Shown: piece by piece, positions 1 through 14,100 of the stretch
Layout of the letters: each line of letters opens with the position of its first letter
How positions within the stretch are numbered: the stretch's first letter is position 1
Assembly (NCBI GenBank): GCA_036971475.1
Contig: JBAIZL010000008.1
Span: 26,029,482 to 26,093,481 of the forward strand
Direction: 5' to 3'
DNA from: Prosapia bicincta
Taxonomy: Eukaryota; Arthropoda; Insecta; Hemiptera; Cercopidae
Length of the DNA: 64,000 nucleotides
The notes under the pieces: generated by a model
The model's input: only the letters and a program-made list of their open reading frames with translations
What the model was told of the DNA's origin: nothing
The model's database searches: none
Translations under genes and position numbers: made by a program

Positions 1-572
1 AATGCACCCGTACCTTCACTTAATTTAAAATGCTATTATAATCATACTCAAATTTACATTTTAAAACTACTTCCGTACTACTTTCCTTTACTAAACTTAT
101 AAATTTCAATATTTTCAGAACCATTAAAATTTTACACAATATTATATCAATTGTTTGAGAAATGAATAAATTACATGTAATATTGGGGCCTAAATATACA
201 AATGCATATTATTAGTTTTAAGGTTAAAAATTGAAGGAGGTAATTTTTAGAAAAATGTATAATTCAATATGATCACAAAAGTAAACTCAATTCGTCACTT
301 TAAGGGCTTAAATAAAGCAGAAGTGTTCAACTTACAACGATGGGAGGGGGGCCGAAAATCATTCTTTGGGCCAAACCCACATGTGTGGTGCAGGGTCCGA
401 GATATCTATTTAAGAGGGGAGGTGGAATTAAAATTACTGCCCGTGGGGGGGGGAGGAACTTTTTTTAGAATTAGATGCAAAATTGCGAATTTTAGATGGC
501 TTTAACTGACTGTTACACTGATCCAATTTTGTATAACTTTATTAAATAACTATTTTTTTTAGGTTTGAAAAT
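1..572. other. AT-rich DNA, no gene seen
   Basis: This stretch is AT-rich with several G runs (around 341-351 and 445-455). A 78-codon open frame at 269-505 on the plus strand has no recognisable domain, covers the G runs and is of a length expected by chance. I see no RNA gene or repeat array here. Confidence 0.6.
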
Positions 573-643
573 CTATTGGCGTGCCGCACATAATAGACCA
601 TCAAGCCGCATGCTGCTCCCGGGCCGCAAGTTGGACAACCCTG
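573..643 (-). mobile_element. hAT-like transposon terminus (fragment)
   Basis: A GC-rich patch in AT-rich surroundings ends at 643. Read on the minus strand it begins CAGGGTTGTCCAACTTGCGG, followed by more GC-rich sequence. The CAGGG-N-TGTCCAAC-TGCGGCCC style of terminus is typical of a widespread group of hAT DNA transposons. I found no matching opposite terminus nearby and no transposase frame, so this looks like one end of a truncated or non-autonomous copy. The inner boundary at 573 is approximate. Assignment rests on the terminal motif alone. Confidence 0.5.
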
Positions 644-2017
644 CCTTAATGTTTTAAATAGTAGCTCTATTTCATAGGAGTAAAATTTAAAAGCCAAACA
701 AATTTTAATATTATTTAGAAATGGTATATAATAGTTGTGAAAAATGTTTCTTTCAATTTGTACATTACAAAAACCTTGAGAGGATCTTTATGTTCACTTA
801 ATATTAATAGGTATGATTTTGGGGAGGGAGAAGCGAAATTGTCTATAGGCTATAAACCGTATGGAATACAGAGGAGATAAGGCGAGACGTCGCTCCAACT
901 GCCCATCATGGACCCAGATTCAGCGCTAGGTTCTCATTTTCACAAACTGAGATCTTTAAGAGCGAACACACGCCTCAACTAAGCAGGGTCAATCTGCGAA
1001 AGTGGTAAAACACAAACAATATACGCATCTTTGAAGAAACTACAGGGTTTCGAGTCAAGACAGTTTTTATACACACTAATTATTTTTCTACAATATTCTG
1101 TATTTTTATGAACAGTGTATGAGTTTGTATTGCCCGCTTATCAAATAGATTTGTTTTCTTTGGAAGTAACACAGAAGCACGTCAGGACAATCTGTTTGGG
1201 CTTAAACCGTACAATCAATCCTTATTATATAATTTACTTTGATTTATTATTATTTTTTATAATGGTCCTCAAATATCAAATTAAAATGATAATTATAATG
1301 CATAATTTTCAGGGTATTCAAATTTCAAGTTCAACCAAAATATATTTAAAAATTATTAATGTTTTTTTAAATATTGTTGTTATTAGAAGGTAAGTTTTTA
1401 ATTACTTGATACTTCTCAGAAGTATAATTTTATTTAGTTTGCATACTATGAAAACTAATACCTTGTTAAAATTATGTTAAAATATACATCAAGCTTTTTT
1501 ACAGATATAATTTCGATGTTATTAGTTTTGCAGAAATATTGTATGTTTCATTAAATAATCAAATGACTGTAGATTATGTTGAGATGGAAAACAATATTGT
1601 GAAAAATCGAGTGAAGAAATCATGGAAAGTTGTGGGTACTAAAATCCTAATAATATATTAGATTCATTTTAGATTATGGTGTGATATTCATTTATTGCTT
1701 ATAGCAGTGCTAAAACAATACAAGAAATATAAAGTTTTAATGAATCTTTAACAAAATGGACACATATAATTAATACTAAACTAATATTGAATAATTTATA
1801 TAATACATGCAGCTCTACAAACATAAAGAATATTAATAAGAAATAAAAAAGACATGAAAATCTAACCGTGGTTTAAGACAAAAATACCAAAAGAACACTG
1901 TTATATTTACAAAATACATTGAGTATTTAACTTTAGTTTTATGTTTAAGGATGAATTTTATAAACTATTAAACTAAGTAATAAATAAACTAGATTGTGCA
2001 AACAGCAAAGGAACCTG
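644..2017. other. AT-rich DNA, no gene seen
   Basis: Mostly AT-rich with many poly-A and poly-T runs. A more balanced patch at about 842-1010 could be a fragment of a dispersed repeat, but I do not recognise it. A 92-codon open frame at 1115-1393 is low-complexity and rich in Ile, Asn and Phe, as expected from AT-rich non-coding DNA. Confidence 0.5.
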
Positions 2018-2332
2018 CTAACTGTTCGTGGTCAGCAAAGCAAGCACACTAATGTGGTTAGGCACGCAAATGTAAGTAATGAGGATCTCATATTTACCTT
2101 GCAAGGAATCTCGCGGAAGATAATGGCATTCTGTAAACGAACAGATGTTGGTTTTGTTGACCAAACGAAGGCCTGCGATGAAATGAGGGCGATGCATATT
2201 GACAGGATTCTGTGGCTCCGGGCAGATTGTGTGCAAGATAAATAGAAAAGAAATAAGGACTAATTTAAAACTTCTTCCACCCATACTAAGAATAAAACCA
2301 GGGTAAAAGCTAATCTCCGTGCTCTTCCTCAA
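2018..2332. other. Unrecognised patch open on both strands
   Basis: This patch has more balanced base composition than its surroundings and is open for 104 codons on the minus strand (2332 to 2018) and 83 codons on the plus strand (1994 to 2245). On the minus strand an AG at about 2207 and an AAG|GTAAAT donor-like site at about 2100 could bound an internal exon. I do not recognise either translation, and neither contains a motif I can name. It may be an exon of an unidentified gene, a decayed transposon piece or chance. A protein search of both translations would decide. Confidence 0.15.
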
Positions 2333-2955
2333 AATGGCTAAATCTTCGACAGAGAAAGTATTTTTTTAAAATTCTCTCCTACAAAAGAATACAGTGCACA
2401 TATTATTTAATACTCAGCCAAACTCGGGACTATAAGGCGTCTCAGGTTAAATTGAGCCAAGCCAGGTAGCTGGGGCATTATTAGGACCGGCCTGGTCCTA
2501 TCAATAGGCTGGTACAGCCCGGCGAGAACATCCTATTAGTGACACACCGTATCAACCCCACTTAAAAACCTTAATCTAATAAAAACCCATTATATGGGCA
2601 AAACGTTGATACGGATTTTTTAATTACTAATAAAACAAATAATTGCGTGTTTGTCTCGTGTTAATCGGCCGACTTAAGTATAAACAGTAACAATGGTCCT
2701 GCAGAAAACTGCAATTAGCGCAACCTTTGTATCTGTATCAAAACGACCTAGTTTCGATGTCCACATTTGTTTAACTGTCAGGAATATCGATTCCGGGCGG
2801 TGAAACATTATTTGTGACGGACACGGACAAAATGAGCTGAGCAAAGGAAACACAATTTCTAGTTTTAATACCGTGCATCCCCGACGCTCCAAGTGGTCAT
2901 TATTCTCAAAAACTGTGCTGCTTCAGAATAACACGTAGTTAGTTTATTCACTCGT
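2333..2955. other. Intergenic DNA with a short perfect hairpin
   Basis: Contains a GC-richer pocket at about 2425-2540. Within it TAGGACC (2482-2488) and GGTCCTA (2494-2500) form a perfect 7-bp inverted repeat around a 5-base spacer. A 72-codon minus-strand open frame (2892-2674) is unrecognised. The 114-bp satellite begins directly afterwards. Confidence 0.5.
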
Positions 2956-5220
2956 TTAAATTAAACCTTTGGCAAATGTGGAATAACAATTACTTAGTCA
3001 TAATGACAATCTAATACCAACATGATATTCGAAAGCTATGTTGTGGATATTCGTTACTATTGGGATTAATTAAATTAAACCTTTGGCAAATGCGGACTAA
3101 CAATTACTTACTCATAATAATAATCCAATACCCACATGATATTCGAAAGCTTTGTTGTGGATATTCGATGCTATTGGGATTAATTAAATTAAACCTTTGG
3201 CAAATGTGAAATAACTATTACTTAGTCATAATGGCAATCCAATACCCACATGATATTCGAAAGCTTTGTTGTGGATATTCGATGCTATTGGGTTTAATTA
3301 AATTAAACCTTTGGCAAATGTGAAATAACTATTACTTAGTCATAATGGCAATCCAATACCCACATGATATTCGAAAGCTTTGTTGTGGATATTCGATGTT
3401 ATTGGGATTAATTAAATTAAACCTTTGGCAAATGTTTAATAACTATTACTTAGTCATAATAACAATCAGATACCCACAAATATACGAAAGCTTTGTTGTG
3501 GATATTCGATGCTATTGGGTTTAATTAAATTAAACCTTTGGCAAATGTGAAATAACTATTACTTAGTCATAATGGCAATCCAATACCCACATGATATTCG
3601 AAAGCTTTGTTGTGGATATTCGTTGCTATTGGCATTAATCAAATTAAACCTTTGGCAAATGTGAAATAACTATTACTTAGTCATAATGGCAATCCAATAC
3701 CCACATGATATTCGTAAGCTTTGTTGTGGATATTCGTTGCTATTGGGATTAATTAAATTAAACCTTTGACAAATGTGGACTAACAATTACTTAGTCATAA
3801 TAACAATCCAATACCCACATGATATTCGTAAGCTTTGTTGTGGATATTCGATGCTATTGGGTTTAATTAAATAAAACCTTTGGCAAATGTGAAATAACAA
3901 TTACTTACTCATAATAATAATCCAATACCCACATGATATTCGAAAGCTTTGTTGTGGATATTCGATGCTATTGGGATTAATTAAATAAAACCTTTGGCAA
4001 ATGTGGACTACCTATTACTTAGTCATAATGGCAATCCAATACCCACATGATATTCGAAAGCTTTGTTGTGGATATTCGATGCTATTGGGTTTAATTAAAT
4101 AAAACCTTTGGCAAATGTGGAATAACTATTACTTAGTCATAATGGCAATCCAATACCCACATGATATTCGTAAGCTTTGTTGTGGATATTCGATGCTATT
4201 GGGTTTAATTAAATAAAACCTTTGGCAAATGTGGAATAACTATTACTTAGTCATAATGGCAATCCAATACCCGCATGATATTCGAAAGCTTTGTTGTGGA
4301 TATTCGATGATATTGGGTTTAATTAAATAAAACCTTTGGCAAATGTGGAATAACTATTACTTAGTCATAATGGCAATCCAATACCCACATGATATTCGTA
4401 AGCTTTGTTGTGGATATTCGATGCTATTGGGTTTAATTAAATAAAACCTTTGGAAAATGTGGAATAACTATTACTTAGTCATAATGGCAATCCGATACCC
4501 ACATGATATTCGAAAGCTTTGTTGGGGATATTCGATGCTATTGGGTTTAATTAAATAAACCTTTGGCAGATGTGGACTACCTATTACTTAGTCATAATAA
4601 CAATCCAATACCCACATGATATTCGTAAGCTTTGTTGTGGATATTCGATGCTATTGGGTTTAATTAAATAAAACCTTTGGCAAATGTGGAATAACTATTA
4701 CTTAGTCATAATGGCAATCCAATACCCACATGATATTTGAAAGCTTTGTTGTGGATATTCGATGCTATTGGGATTAATTAAATTAAACCTTTGGCAAATG
4801 TGGAATAACAATTACTTAGTCATAATAACAATCAGATACCCACAAATATACGAAAGCTTTGTTGTGGATATTCGATGCTATTGGGTTTAATTAAATTAAA
4901 CCTTTGACAAATGTGGACTAACAATTACTTAGTCATAATAACAATCAAATACCCACATGATATTCGTAAGCTTTGTTGTGGATATTCGATGCTATTGGGT
5001 TTAATTAAATAAAACCTTTGGCAAATGTGAAATAACAATTACTTACTCATAATAATAATCCAATACCCACATGATATTCGTAAGCTTTGTTGTGGATATT
5101 CGATGCTATTGGGTTTAATTAAATAAAACCTTTGGCAAATGTGGAATAACTATTACTTAGTCATAATAACAATCAAATAACCACATGATATTCGTAAGCT
5201 TTGTAGTGGATATTCGTTGC
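2956..5220. repeat. 114-bp satellite array, about 20 units
   Basis: Successive copies of a unit containing AAACCTTTGGCAAATG, TACTTAGTCATAAT, CCAATACCCACATGATATTC and TTGTTGTGGATATTCG recur every 114 bp, for example at 3061, 3175 and 3289. About 19.9 units fit. Net length loss is 3 bp over 18 periods, explained by single-base losses near 3475, 4553 and 4845. The first unit and the last partial unit are the most diverged, as is usual at array edges. Each unit holds nested inverted segments, CCAATA/TATTGG outside CCACA/TGTGG. No open frame of note runs through it. The array stops in mid-unit at 5220, where the 60-bp satellite starts. Confidence 0.95.
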
Positions 5221-6360
5221 TGCACAGCATACTGTACCACACAAATAAACATAATATACACATTATACACAGCGTTGTGAAGCACATCATACTGTACCAC
5301 ACAAATAAACATAATATACACATTATACACAGCGTTGTGAAGCACAGCAAACTGTACCACACAAATAAACATAATATACACATTATACACAGCGTTGTGA
5401 AGCACAGCATACTGTACCATACAAATAAACGTAATATACACATTATACACAGCGTTGTGAAGCACAGCATACTGTACCATACAAATAAACGTAATATACA
5501 CATTATACACAGCGTTGTGAAGCACAGCATACTGTACCACACAAATAAACGTAATATACACATTATACACAGCGTTGTGAAGCACAGCATACTGTACCAC
5601 ACAAATAAACGTAACATATACATTATACACAGCGTTGTGAAGCACAGCATACTGTACCACACAAATAAACATAATATACACACTATACACAGCATTGTGA
5701 AGCACAGCATACTGTACCACACAAATAAACGTAATATAGACATTATACACAGCGTTGTGAAGCACAGCATACTGTACCACACAGATAAACATAATATACA
5801 CATTATACACAGCGTTGTGAAGCACAGCATACTGTACCACACAAATAAACATAATATACACATTATACACAGCGTTGTGAAGCACAGCATACTGTACCAT
5901 ACAAATAAACGTAATATACACATTATACACAGCGTTGTGAAGCACAGCATACTGTACCATACAAATAAACGTAATATACACATTATACACAGCGTTGTGA
6001 AGCACAGCATACTGTACCACACAAATAAACGTAATATACACATTATACACAGCGTTGTGAAGCACAGCATACTGTACCACACAAATAAACGTAATATATA
6101 CATTATACACAGCGTTGTGAAGCACAGCATACTGTACCACACAAATAAACATAATATACACACTATACACAGCGTTGTGAAGCATAGCATACTGTACCGC
6201 ACAAATAAACGTAATATACACATTATACACAGCGCTGTGAAGCACAGCATACTGTACCGCACAAATAAACGTAATATACACATTATACACAGCGTTGTGA
6301 AGCACAGCATACTGTAGCACACAAATAAACGTAATATACACATTATACACAGCGTTGTGA

Positions 6361-6420
6361 AGCACAGCATACTGTACCACATAAATAAACGTAGTATACA
6401 CATTATACACAGCATTGTGA
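6361..6420. repeat. Full-length relative of the 45-bp deletion haplotype
   Basis: This 60-bp unit carries the linked changes CACATAAATAAACGTAGTAT that otherwise mark all sixteen 45-bp units, but it keeps the 15 bp that those units lack. It also has GCATTGTG in place of GCGTTGTG. It is the only full-length unit of this haplotype I found, so it may descend from the copy in which the deletion arose. Confidence 0.6.
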
Positions 6421-8525
6421 AGCACAGCATACTGTCTTACACAAATAAACGTAATATACACATTATACACAGCGTTGTGAAGCACAGCATACTGTACCAC
6501 ACAAATAATCGTAATATACACATTATACACAGCGTTGTGAAGCACAGCATACTGTACCACACAAATAAACGTAATATACACACTATACACAGCGTTGTGA
6601 AGCACAGCATACTGTAAAACACAAATAAACGTAATATACATATTATACACAGCGTTGTGAAGCACAGCATACTGTACCACACAAATAAACATAATATACA
6701 CATTATACACAGCGTTGTGAAGCACAGCATACTGTACCACACAAATAAACGTAATGTACACATTATACACAGCGTTGTGAAGCACAGCATACTGTACCAC
6801 ACAAATAAACGTAATATACACATTATACACAGCGTTGTGAAGCACAGCATACTGTACCACACAAATAAACATAATATACACATTATACACAACGTTGTGA
6901 AGCACAGCATACTGTACCACACAAATAAACATAATATACACATTATACACAGCGTTGTGCAGCACAGCATACTGTACCACACAAATAAACATAATATACA
7001 CATTATACACAGCGTTGTGAAGCACAGCTTACTGTACCACACAAATAAACGTAATATACATATTATACACAGCGTTGTAAAGCACAGCATACTGTACCAC
7101 ACAAATAAACATAACATACACATTATACACAGCGTTGTGAAGCACAGCATACTGTACCACACAAATAAACATAATATACACATTATACACAGCGTTGTGA
7201 ATCACAGCATACTGTACCATACAAATAAACATAATATACACATTATACACAGCGTTGTGCAGCACAGCATACTGTACCACACAAATAAACGTAATGTACA
7301 CATTATACACAGCGTTGTGAAGCACAGCATACTGTACCACACAAATAAACGTAATATACACATTATACACAGCGTTGTGAAGCACAGCATACTGTACCAC
7401 ACAAATAAACATAATATACACATTATACACAGCGTTGTGAAGCACAGCATACTGTACCACACAAATAAACATAATGTACAAATTATACACAGCGTTGTGA
7501 AGCACAACATACTGTACCACACAAATAAACGTAATATACACATTATACACCGCGTTGTGAAGCACAGCATTCTGTACCACACAAATAAACATAATATACA
7601 CATTATACAGCGTTGTGAAGTACAGCATACTGTACCACACAAATAAACATAATATACACATTATACACAGCGTTGTGAAGCACAGCATACTGTACCACAC
7701 AAATAAACATAATATACACATTATACACAGCGTTGTGAAGCACATCATACTGTACCACACAAATAAACGTAATATACACATTATACACAGCGTTGTGAAG
7801 CACAGCATACTGTACCACACAAATAAACGTAATGTACACATTATACACAGCGTTGTGAAGCACAGCATACTGTACCACACAAATAAACATAATATACACA
7901 TTATACACAGCGTTGTGAAGCACATCATACTGTACCACACACATAAACATAATATACACATTATACACAGCGTTGTGAAGCACAGCAAACTGTACCACAC
8001 AAATAAACATAATATACACATTATACACAGCGTTGTGAAGCACAGCATACTGTACCATACAAATAAACGTAATATACACATTATACACAGCGTTGTGAAG
8101 CACAGCATACTGTACCACACAAATAAACATAATATACACACTATACACAGCGTTGTGAAGCACAGCATACTGTACCACACAAATAAACGTAATATACACA
8201 TTATACACAGCGTTGTGAAGAACAGCATACTGTACCACACAAATAAACGTAATATACACATTATACACAGCGTTGTGAAGCACAGCATACTGTACCACAC
8301 AAATAAACGTAATATACACATTATACACAGCGTTGTGAAGCACAGCATACTGTACCACACAAATAAACATAATATACACATTATACACAGCGTTGTGAAG
8401 CACAGGATACTGTACCACACAAATAAACGTAATATACACATTATACACAGCGTTGTGAAACACAGCATACTGTACCACACAAATAAACATAATATACATA
8501 TTATACACAGCGTTGTGAAGCACAG

Positions 8526-8570
8526 CATACTGTACCACATAAATAAACGTAGTATACACATTATACACAG
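8526..8570. repeat. First of sixteen 45-bp deletion units
   Basis: In this register the unit runs from CATACTGTACCACATAAA to TTATACACAG and is 45 bp long. It lacks the segment CGTTGTGAAGCACAG. In the full unit, CACAGC occurs twice exactly 15 bp apart, so loss of one copy plus the spacer by slippage or unequal exchange explains the deletion. The other fifteen copies lie between about 8650 and 14640 and share the same flanking substitutions, which points to one origin followed by amplification. Confidence 0.85.
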
Positions 8571-11500
8571 CATACTGTACCACACAAATAAACGTAATAT
8601 ACACATTATACACAGCGTTGTGAAGCACAGCATACTGTACCACATAAATAAACGTAGTATACACATTATACACAGCATACTGTACCACACAAATAAACGT
8701 AATATACACATTATACACAGCGTTGTGAAGCACAGCATACTGTACCACACAAATAAACATAATATACACATTATACACAGCGTTGTGAAGCACAGCATAC
8801 TGTACCACACAAATAAACGTAATATACACATTATACACAGCGTTGTGAAACACAGCATACTGTACCACACAAATAAACGTAATATATACATTATAAACAG
8901 CGTTGTGAAGCACAGCATACTGTACCACACAAATAAACGTAGTATACACATTATACACAGCGTTGTGAAGCACAGCATACTGTACCAAAGAAATAAACAT
9001 AATATAGACATTATACACAGCGTTTTTAAGCACAGCATACTGTACCACTCAAATAAACATAATATACACATTATACACAGCGTTGTTAAGCACATCATAC
9101 TGTACCACACAAATAAACATAATATACACATTATACACAGCGTTGTGAAGCACAGCATACTGTACCACACAAATAAACGTAATGTACACATTATACACAG
9201 CGTTGTGAAGCACAGCATACTGAACCACACAAATAAACATAATATACACATTATATACAGCGTTGTGAAGCACAGCATACTGTACCACACAAATAAACGT
9301 AATATACACATTATACACAGCGTTGTGAATCACAGCATACTGTACCACACAAATAAACATAATATACACATTATACACAGCGTTGTGAAGCACAGCATAC
9401 TGTACCACACAAATAAACATAATATACACATTATACACAGCGTTGTGAAGCACAGGATACTGTACCACACAAATAAACGTAATATACACATTATACACAG
9501 CGTTGTGAAACACAGCATACTGTACCACACAAATAAACATAATATACATATTATACACAGCGTTGTGAAGCACAGCATACTGTACCACATAAATAAACGT
9601 AGTATACACATTATACACAGCATACTGTACCACACAAATAAACGTAATATACACATTATACACAGCGTTGTGAAGCACAGCATACTGTACCACACAAATA
9701 AACATAATATACACATTATACACAGCGTTGTGAAGCACAGCATACTGTACCACACAAATAAACGTAATATACAAATTATACACAGCGTTGTGAAGCACAG
9801 CATACTGTACCACACAAATAAACGTAATATACACATTATACACAGCGTTGTGAAGCACAGCATACTGTACCACACATATAAACATAATATATACATTATA
9901 CACAGCGTTGTGAAGCACAGCATACTGTACCACACAAATAAACATAATGTACAAATTATACACAGCGTTGTGAAGCACAGCATACTGTACCACACAAATA
10001 AACGTAATATACACATTATACACCGCGTTGTGAAGCACAGCATTCTGTACCACACAAATAAACATAATATACACATTATACAGCGTTGTGAAGTACAGCA
10101 TACTGTACCACACAAATAAACATAATATACACATTATACACAGCGTTGTGAAGCACAGCATACTGTACCACACAAATAAACATAATATACACATTATACA
10201 CAGCGTTGTGAAGCACATCATACTGTACCACACAAATAAACGTAATATACACATTATACACAGCGTTGTGAAGCACAGCATACTGTACCACACATAATGT
10301 ACACATTATACACAGCGTTGTGAAGCACAGCATACTGTACCACACAAATAAACATAATATACACATTATACACAGCGTTGTGAAGCACATCATACTGTAC
10401 CACACAAATAAACATAATATACACATTATACACAGCGTTGTGAAGCACAGCAAACTGTACCACACAAATAAACATAATATACACATTATACACAGCGTTG
10501 TGAAGCACAGCATACTGTACCATACAAATAAACGTAATATACACATTATACACAGCGTTGTGAAGCACAGCATACAGTACCATACAAATAAACGTAATAT
10601 ACACATTATACACAGCGTTGTGAAGCACAGCATACTGTACCACACAAATAAACGTAATATACACATTATACACAGCGTTGTGAAGCACAGCATACTGTAC
10701 CACACAAATAAACGTAATATACACATTATACACAGCGTTGTGAAGCACAGCATACTGTACCACACAAATAAACATAATATACACACTATACACAGCGTTG
10801 TGAAGCACAGCATACTGTACCACACAAATAAACGTAATATACACATTATACACAGCGTTGTGAAGAACAGCATACTGTACCACACAAATAAACGTAATAT
10901 ACACATTATACACAGCGTTGTGAAGCACAGCATACTGTACCACACAAATAAACATAATATACACATTATACACAGCGTTGTGAAGCACAGGATACTGTAC
11001 CACACAAATAAACGTAATATACACATTATACACAGCGTTGTGAAACACAGCATACTGTACCACACAAATAAACATAATATACATATTATACACAGCGTTG
11101 TGAAGCACAGCATACTGTACCACATAAATAAACGTAGTATACACATTATACACAGCATACTGTACCACACAAATAAACGTAATATACACATTATACACAG
11201 CGTTGTGAAGCACAGCATACTATACCACATAAATAAACGTAGTATACACATTATACACAGCATACTGTACCACACAAATAAACGTAATATACACATTATA
11301 CACAGCGTTGTGAAGCACAGCATACTGTACCACACAAATAAACGTAATATACACATTATACACAGCGTTGTGAAGCACAGCATACTGTACCACACAAATA
11401 AACATAATATACACATTATACACAGCGTTGTGAAGCACAGGATACTGTACCACACAAATAAACGTAATATACACATTATACACAGCGTTGTGAAACACAG

Positions 11501-12359
11501 CATACTGTACCACACAAATAAACATAATATACATATTATACACAGCGTTGTGAAGCACAGCATACTGTACCACATAAATAAACGTAGTATACACATTATA
11601 CACAGCATACTGTACCACACAAATAAACGTAATATAGACATTATACACAGCGTTGTGAAGCACAGCATACTGTACCACATAAATAAACGTAGTATACACA
11701 TTATACACAGCATACTGTACCACACAAATAAACGTAATATACACATTATACACAGCGTTGTGAAGCACAGCATACTGTACCACACAAATAAACATAATAT
11801 ACACATTATACACAGCGTTGTGAAGCACAGCATACTGTACCACACAAAGAAACGTAATATACACATTATACACAGCGTTGTGAAACACAGCATACTGTAC
11901 CACACAAATAAACGTAATATACACATTATAAACAGCGTTGTGAAGCACAGCATACTGTACCACACAAATAAACGTAGTATACACATTATACACAGCGTTG
12001 TGAAGCACAGCATACTGTACCACACAAATAAACATAATATAGACATTATACACAGCGTTTTAAAGCACAGCATACTGTACCACTCAAATAAACGTAATAT
12101 ACACATTATACACAGCGTTGTTAAGCACAGCATACTGTACCACACAAATAAACATAATATACACATTATACACAGCGTTGTGAAGCACAGCATACTGTAC
12201 CACACAAATAAACGTAATGTACACATTATACACAGCGTTGTGAAGCACAGCATACTGTACCACACAAATAAACATAATATACACATTATATACAGCGTTG
12301 TGAAGCACAGCATACTGTACCACACAAATAAACGTAATATACACATTATACACAGCGTT

Positions 12360-14100
12360 GTGAATCACAGCATACTGTACCACACAAATAAACATAATAT
12401 TACATTATACACAGCGTTGTGAAGCACAGCATACTGTACCACACAAATAAACATAATATACACATTATACACAGCGTTGTGAAGCACAGCATACTGTACC
12501 CACAAATAAACGTAATATACACATTATACACAGCGTTGTGAAACACAGCATACTGTACCACACAAATAAACGTAATATACACATTATAAACAGCGTTGTG
12601 AAGCACAGCATACTGTACCACACAAATAAACATAATATACATATTATACACAGCGTTGTGAAGCACAGCATACTGTACCACACAAATAAACATAATATAC
12701 ATATTATACACAGCGTTGTGAAGCACAGCATACTGTACCACATAAATAAACGTAGTATACACATTTTACACAGCATACTGTACCACACAAATAAACGTAA
12801 TATACACATTATACACAGCGTTGTGAAGCACAGCATACTGTACCACATAAATAAACGTAGTATACACATTATACACAGCATACTGTACCACACAAATAAA
12901 CGTAATATACACATTATACACAGCGTTGTGAAACACAGCATACTGTACCACACAAATAAACATAATATACATATTATACACAGCGTTGTGAAGCACAGCA
13001 TACTGTACCACATAAATAAACGTAGTATACACATTATACACAGCATACTGTACCACACAAATAAACGTAATATACACATTAAACACAGCGTTGTGAAGCA
13101 CAGCATACTGTACCACACAAATAAACATAATATACATATTATACACAGCGTTGTGAAGCACAGCATACTGTACCACATAAATAAACGTAGTATACACATT
13201 ATACACAGCATACTGTACCACACAAATAAACGTAATGTACACATTATACACAGCGTTGTGAAGCACAGCATACTGTACCACACAAATAAACATAATATAC
13301 ACATTATATACAGCGTTGTGAAGCACAGCATACTGTACCACACAAATAAACGTAATATACACATTATACACAGCGTTGTGAATCACAGCATACTGTACCA
13401 CACAAATAAACATAATATACACATTATACACAGCGTTGTGAAGCACAGCATACTGTACCACACAAATAAACATAATATACACATTATACACAGCGTTGTG
13501 AAGCACAGCATACTGTACCCACAAATAAACGTAATATACACATTATACACAGCGTTGTGAAACACAGCATACTGTACCACACAAATAAACGTAATATACA
13601 CATTATAAACAGCGTTGTGAAGCACAGCATACTGTACCACACAAATAAACATAATATACATATTATACACAGCGTTGTGAAGCACAGCATACTGTACCAC
13701 ACAAATAAACATAATATACATATTATACACAGCGTTGTGAAGCACAGCATACTGTACCACATAAATAAACGTAGTATACACATTTTACACAGCATACTGT
13801 ACCACACAAATAAACGTAATATACACATTATACACAGCGTTGTGAAGCACAGCATACTGTACCACATAAATAAACGTAGTATACACATTATACACAGCAT
13901 ACTGTACCACACAAATAAACGTAATATACACATTATACACAGCGTTGTGAAACACAGCATACTGTACCACACAAATAAACATAATATACATATTATACAC
14001 AGCGTTGTGAAGCACAGCATACTGTACCACATAAATAAACGTAGTATACACATTATACACAGCATACTGTACCACACAAATAAACGTAATATACACATTA
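12360..14100. repeat. Duplicated block inside the 60-bp array (about 1,019-bp offset)
   Basis: Rare markers recur at the same offset. The shortened ATACTGTACCCACAAAT junction is at 12491 and 13510, and a CATTTTACACAG variant within a 45-bp unit is at 12762 and 13781. The order of variant units between them matches. The two blocks agree over roughly 700 bp and diverge near 13081 against 14100. A third partial relative lies near 15340-15800. Confidence 0.8.

Noticed and set aside
269..505. 78-codon plus-strand frame
   Set aside because: No recognisable motif, covers G runs, and length is within chance expectation.
5153..13560. Very long open frames in the 60-bp array on both strands (for example 834 codons at 7615-10119, 760 codons at 9311-7029, 622 codons at 7025-5157)
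   Set aside because: They translate a 60-bp satellite unit that happens to lack stops; odd-length units break them, frames overlap antisense, and no gene context exists.
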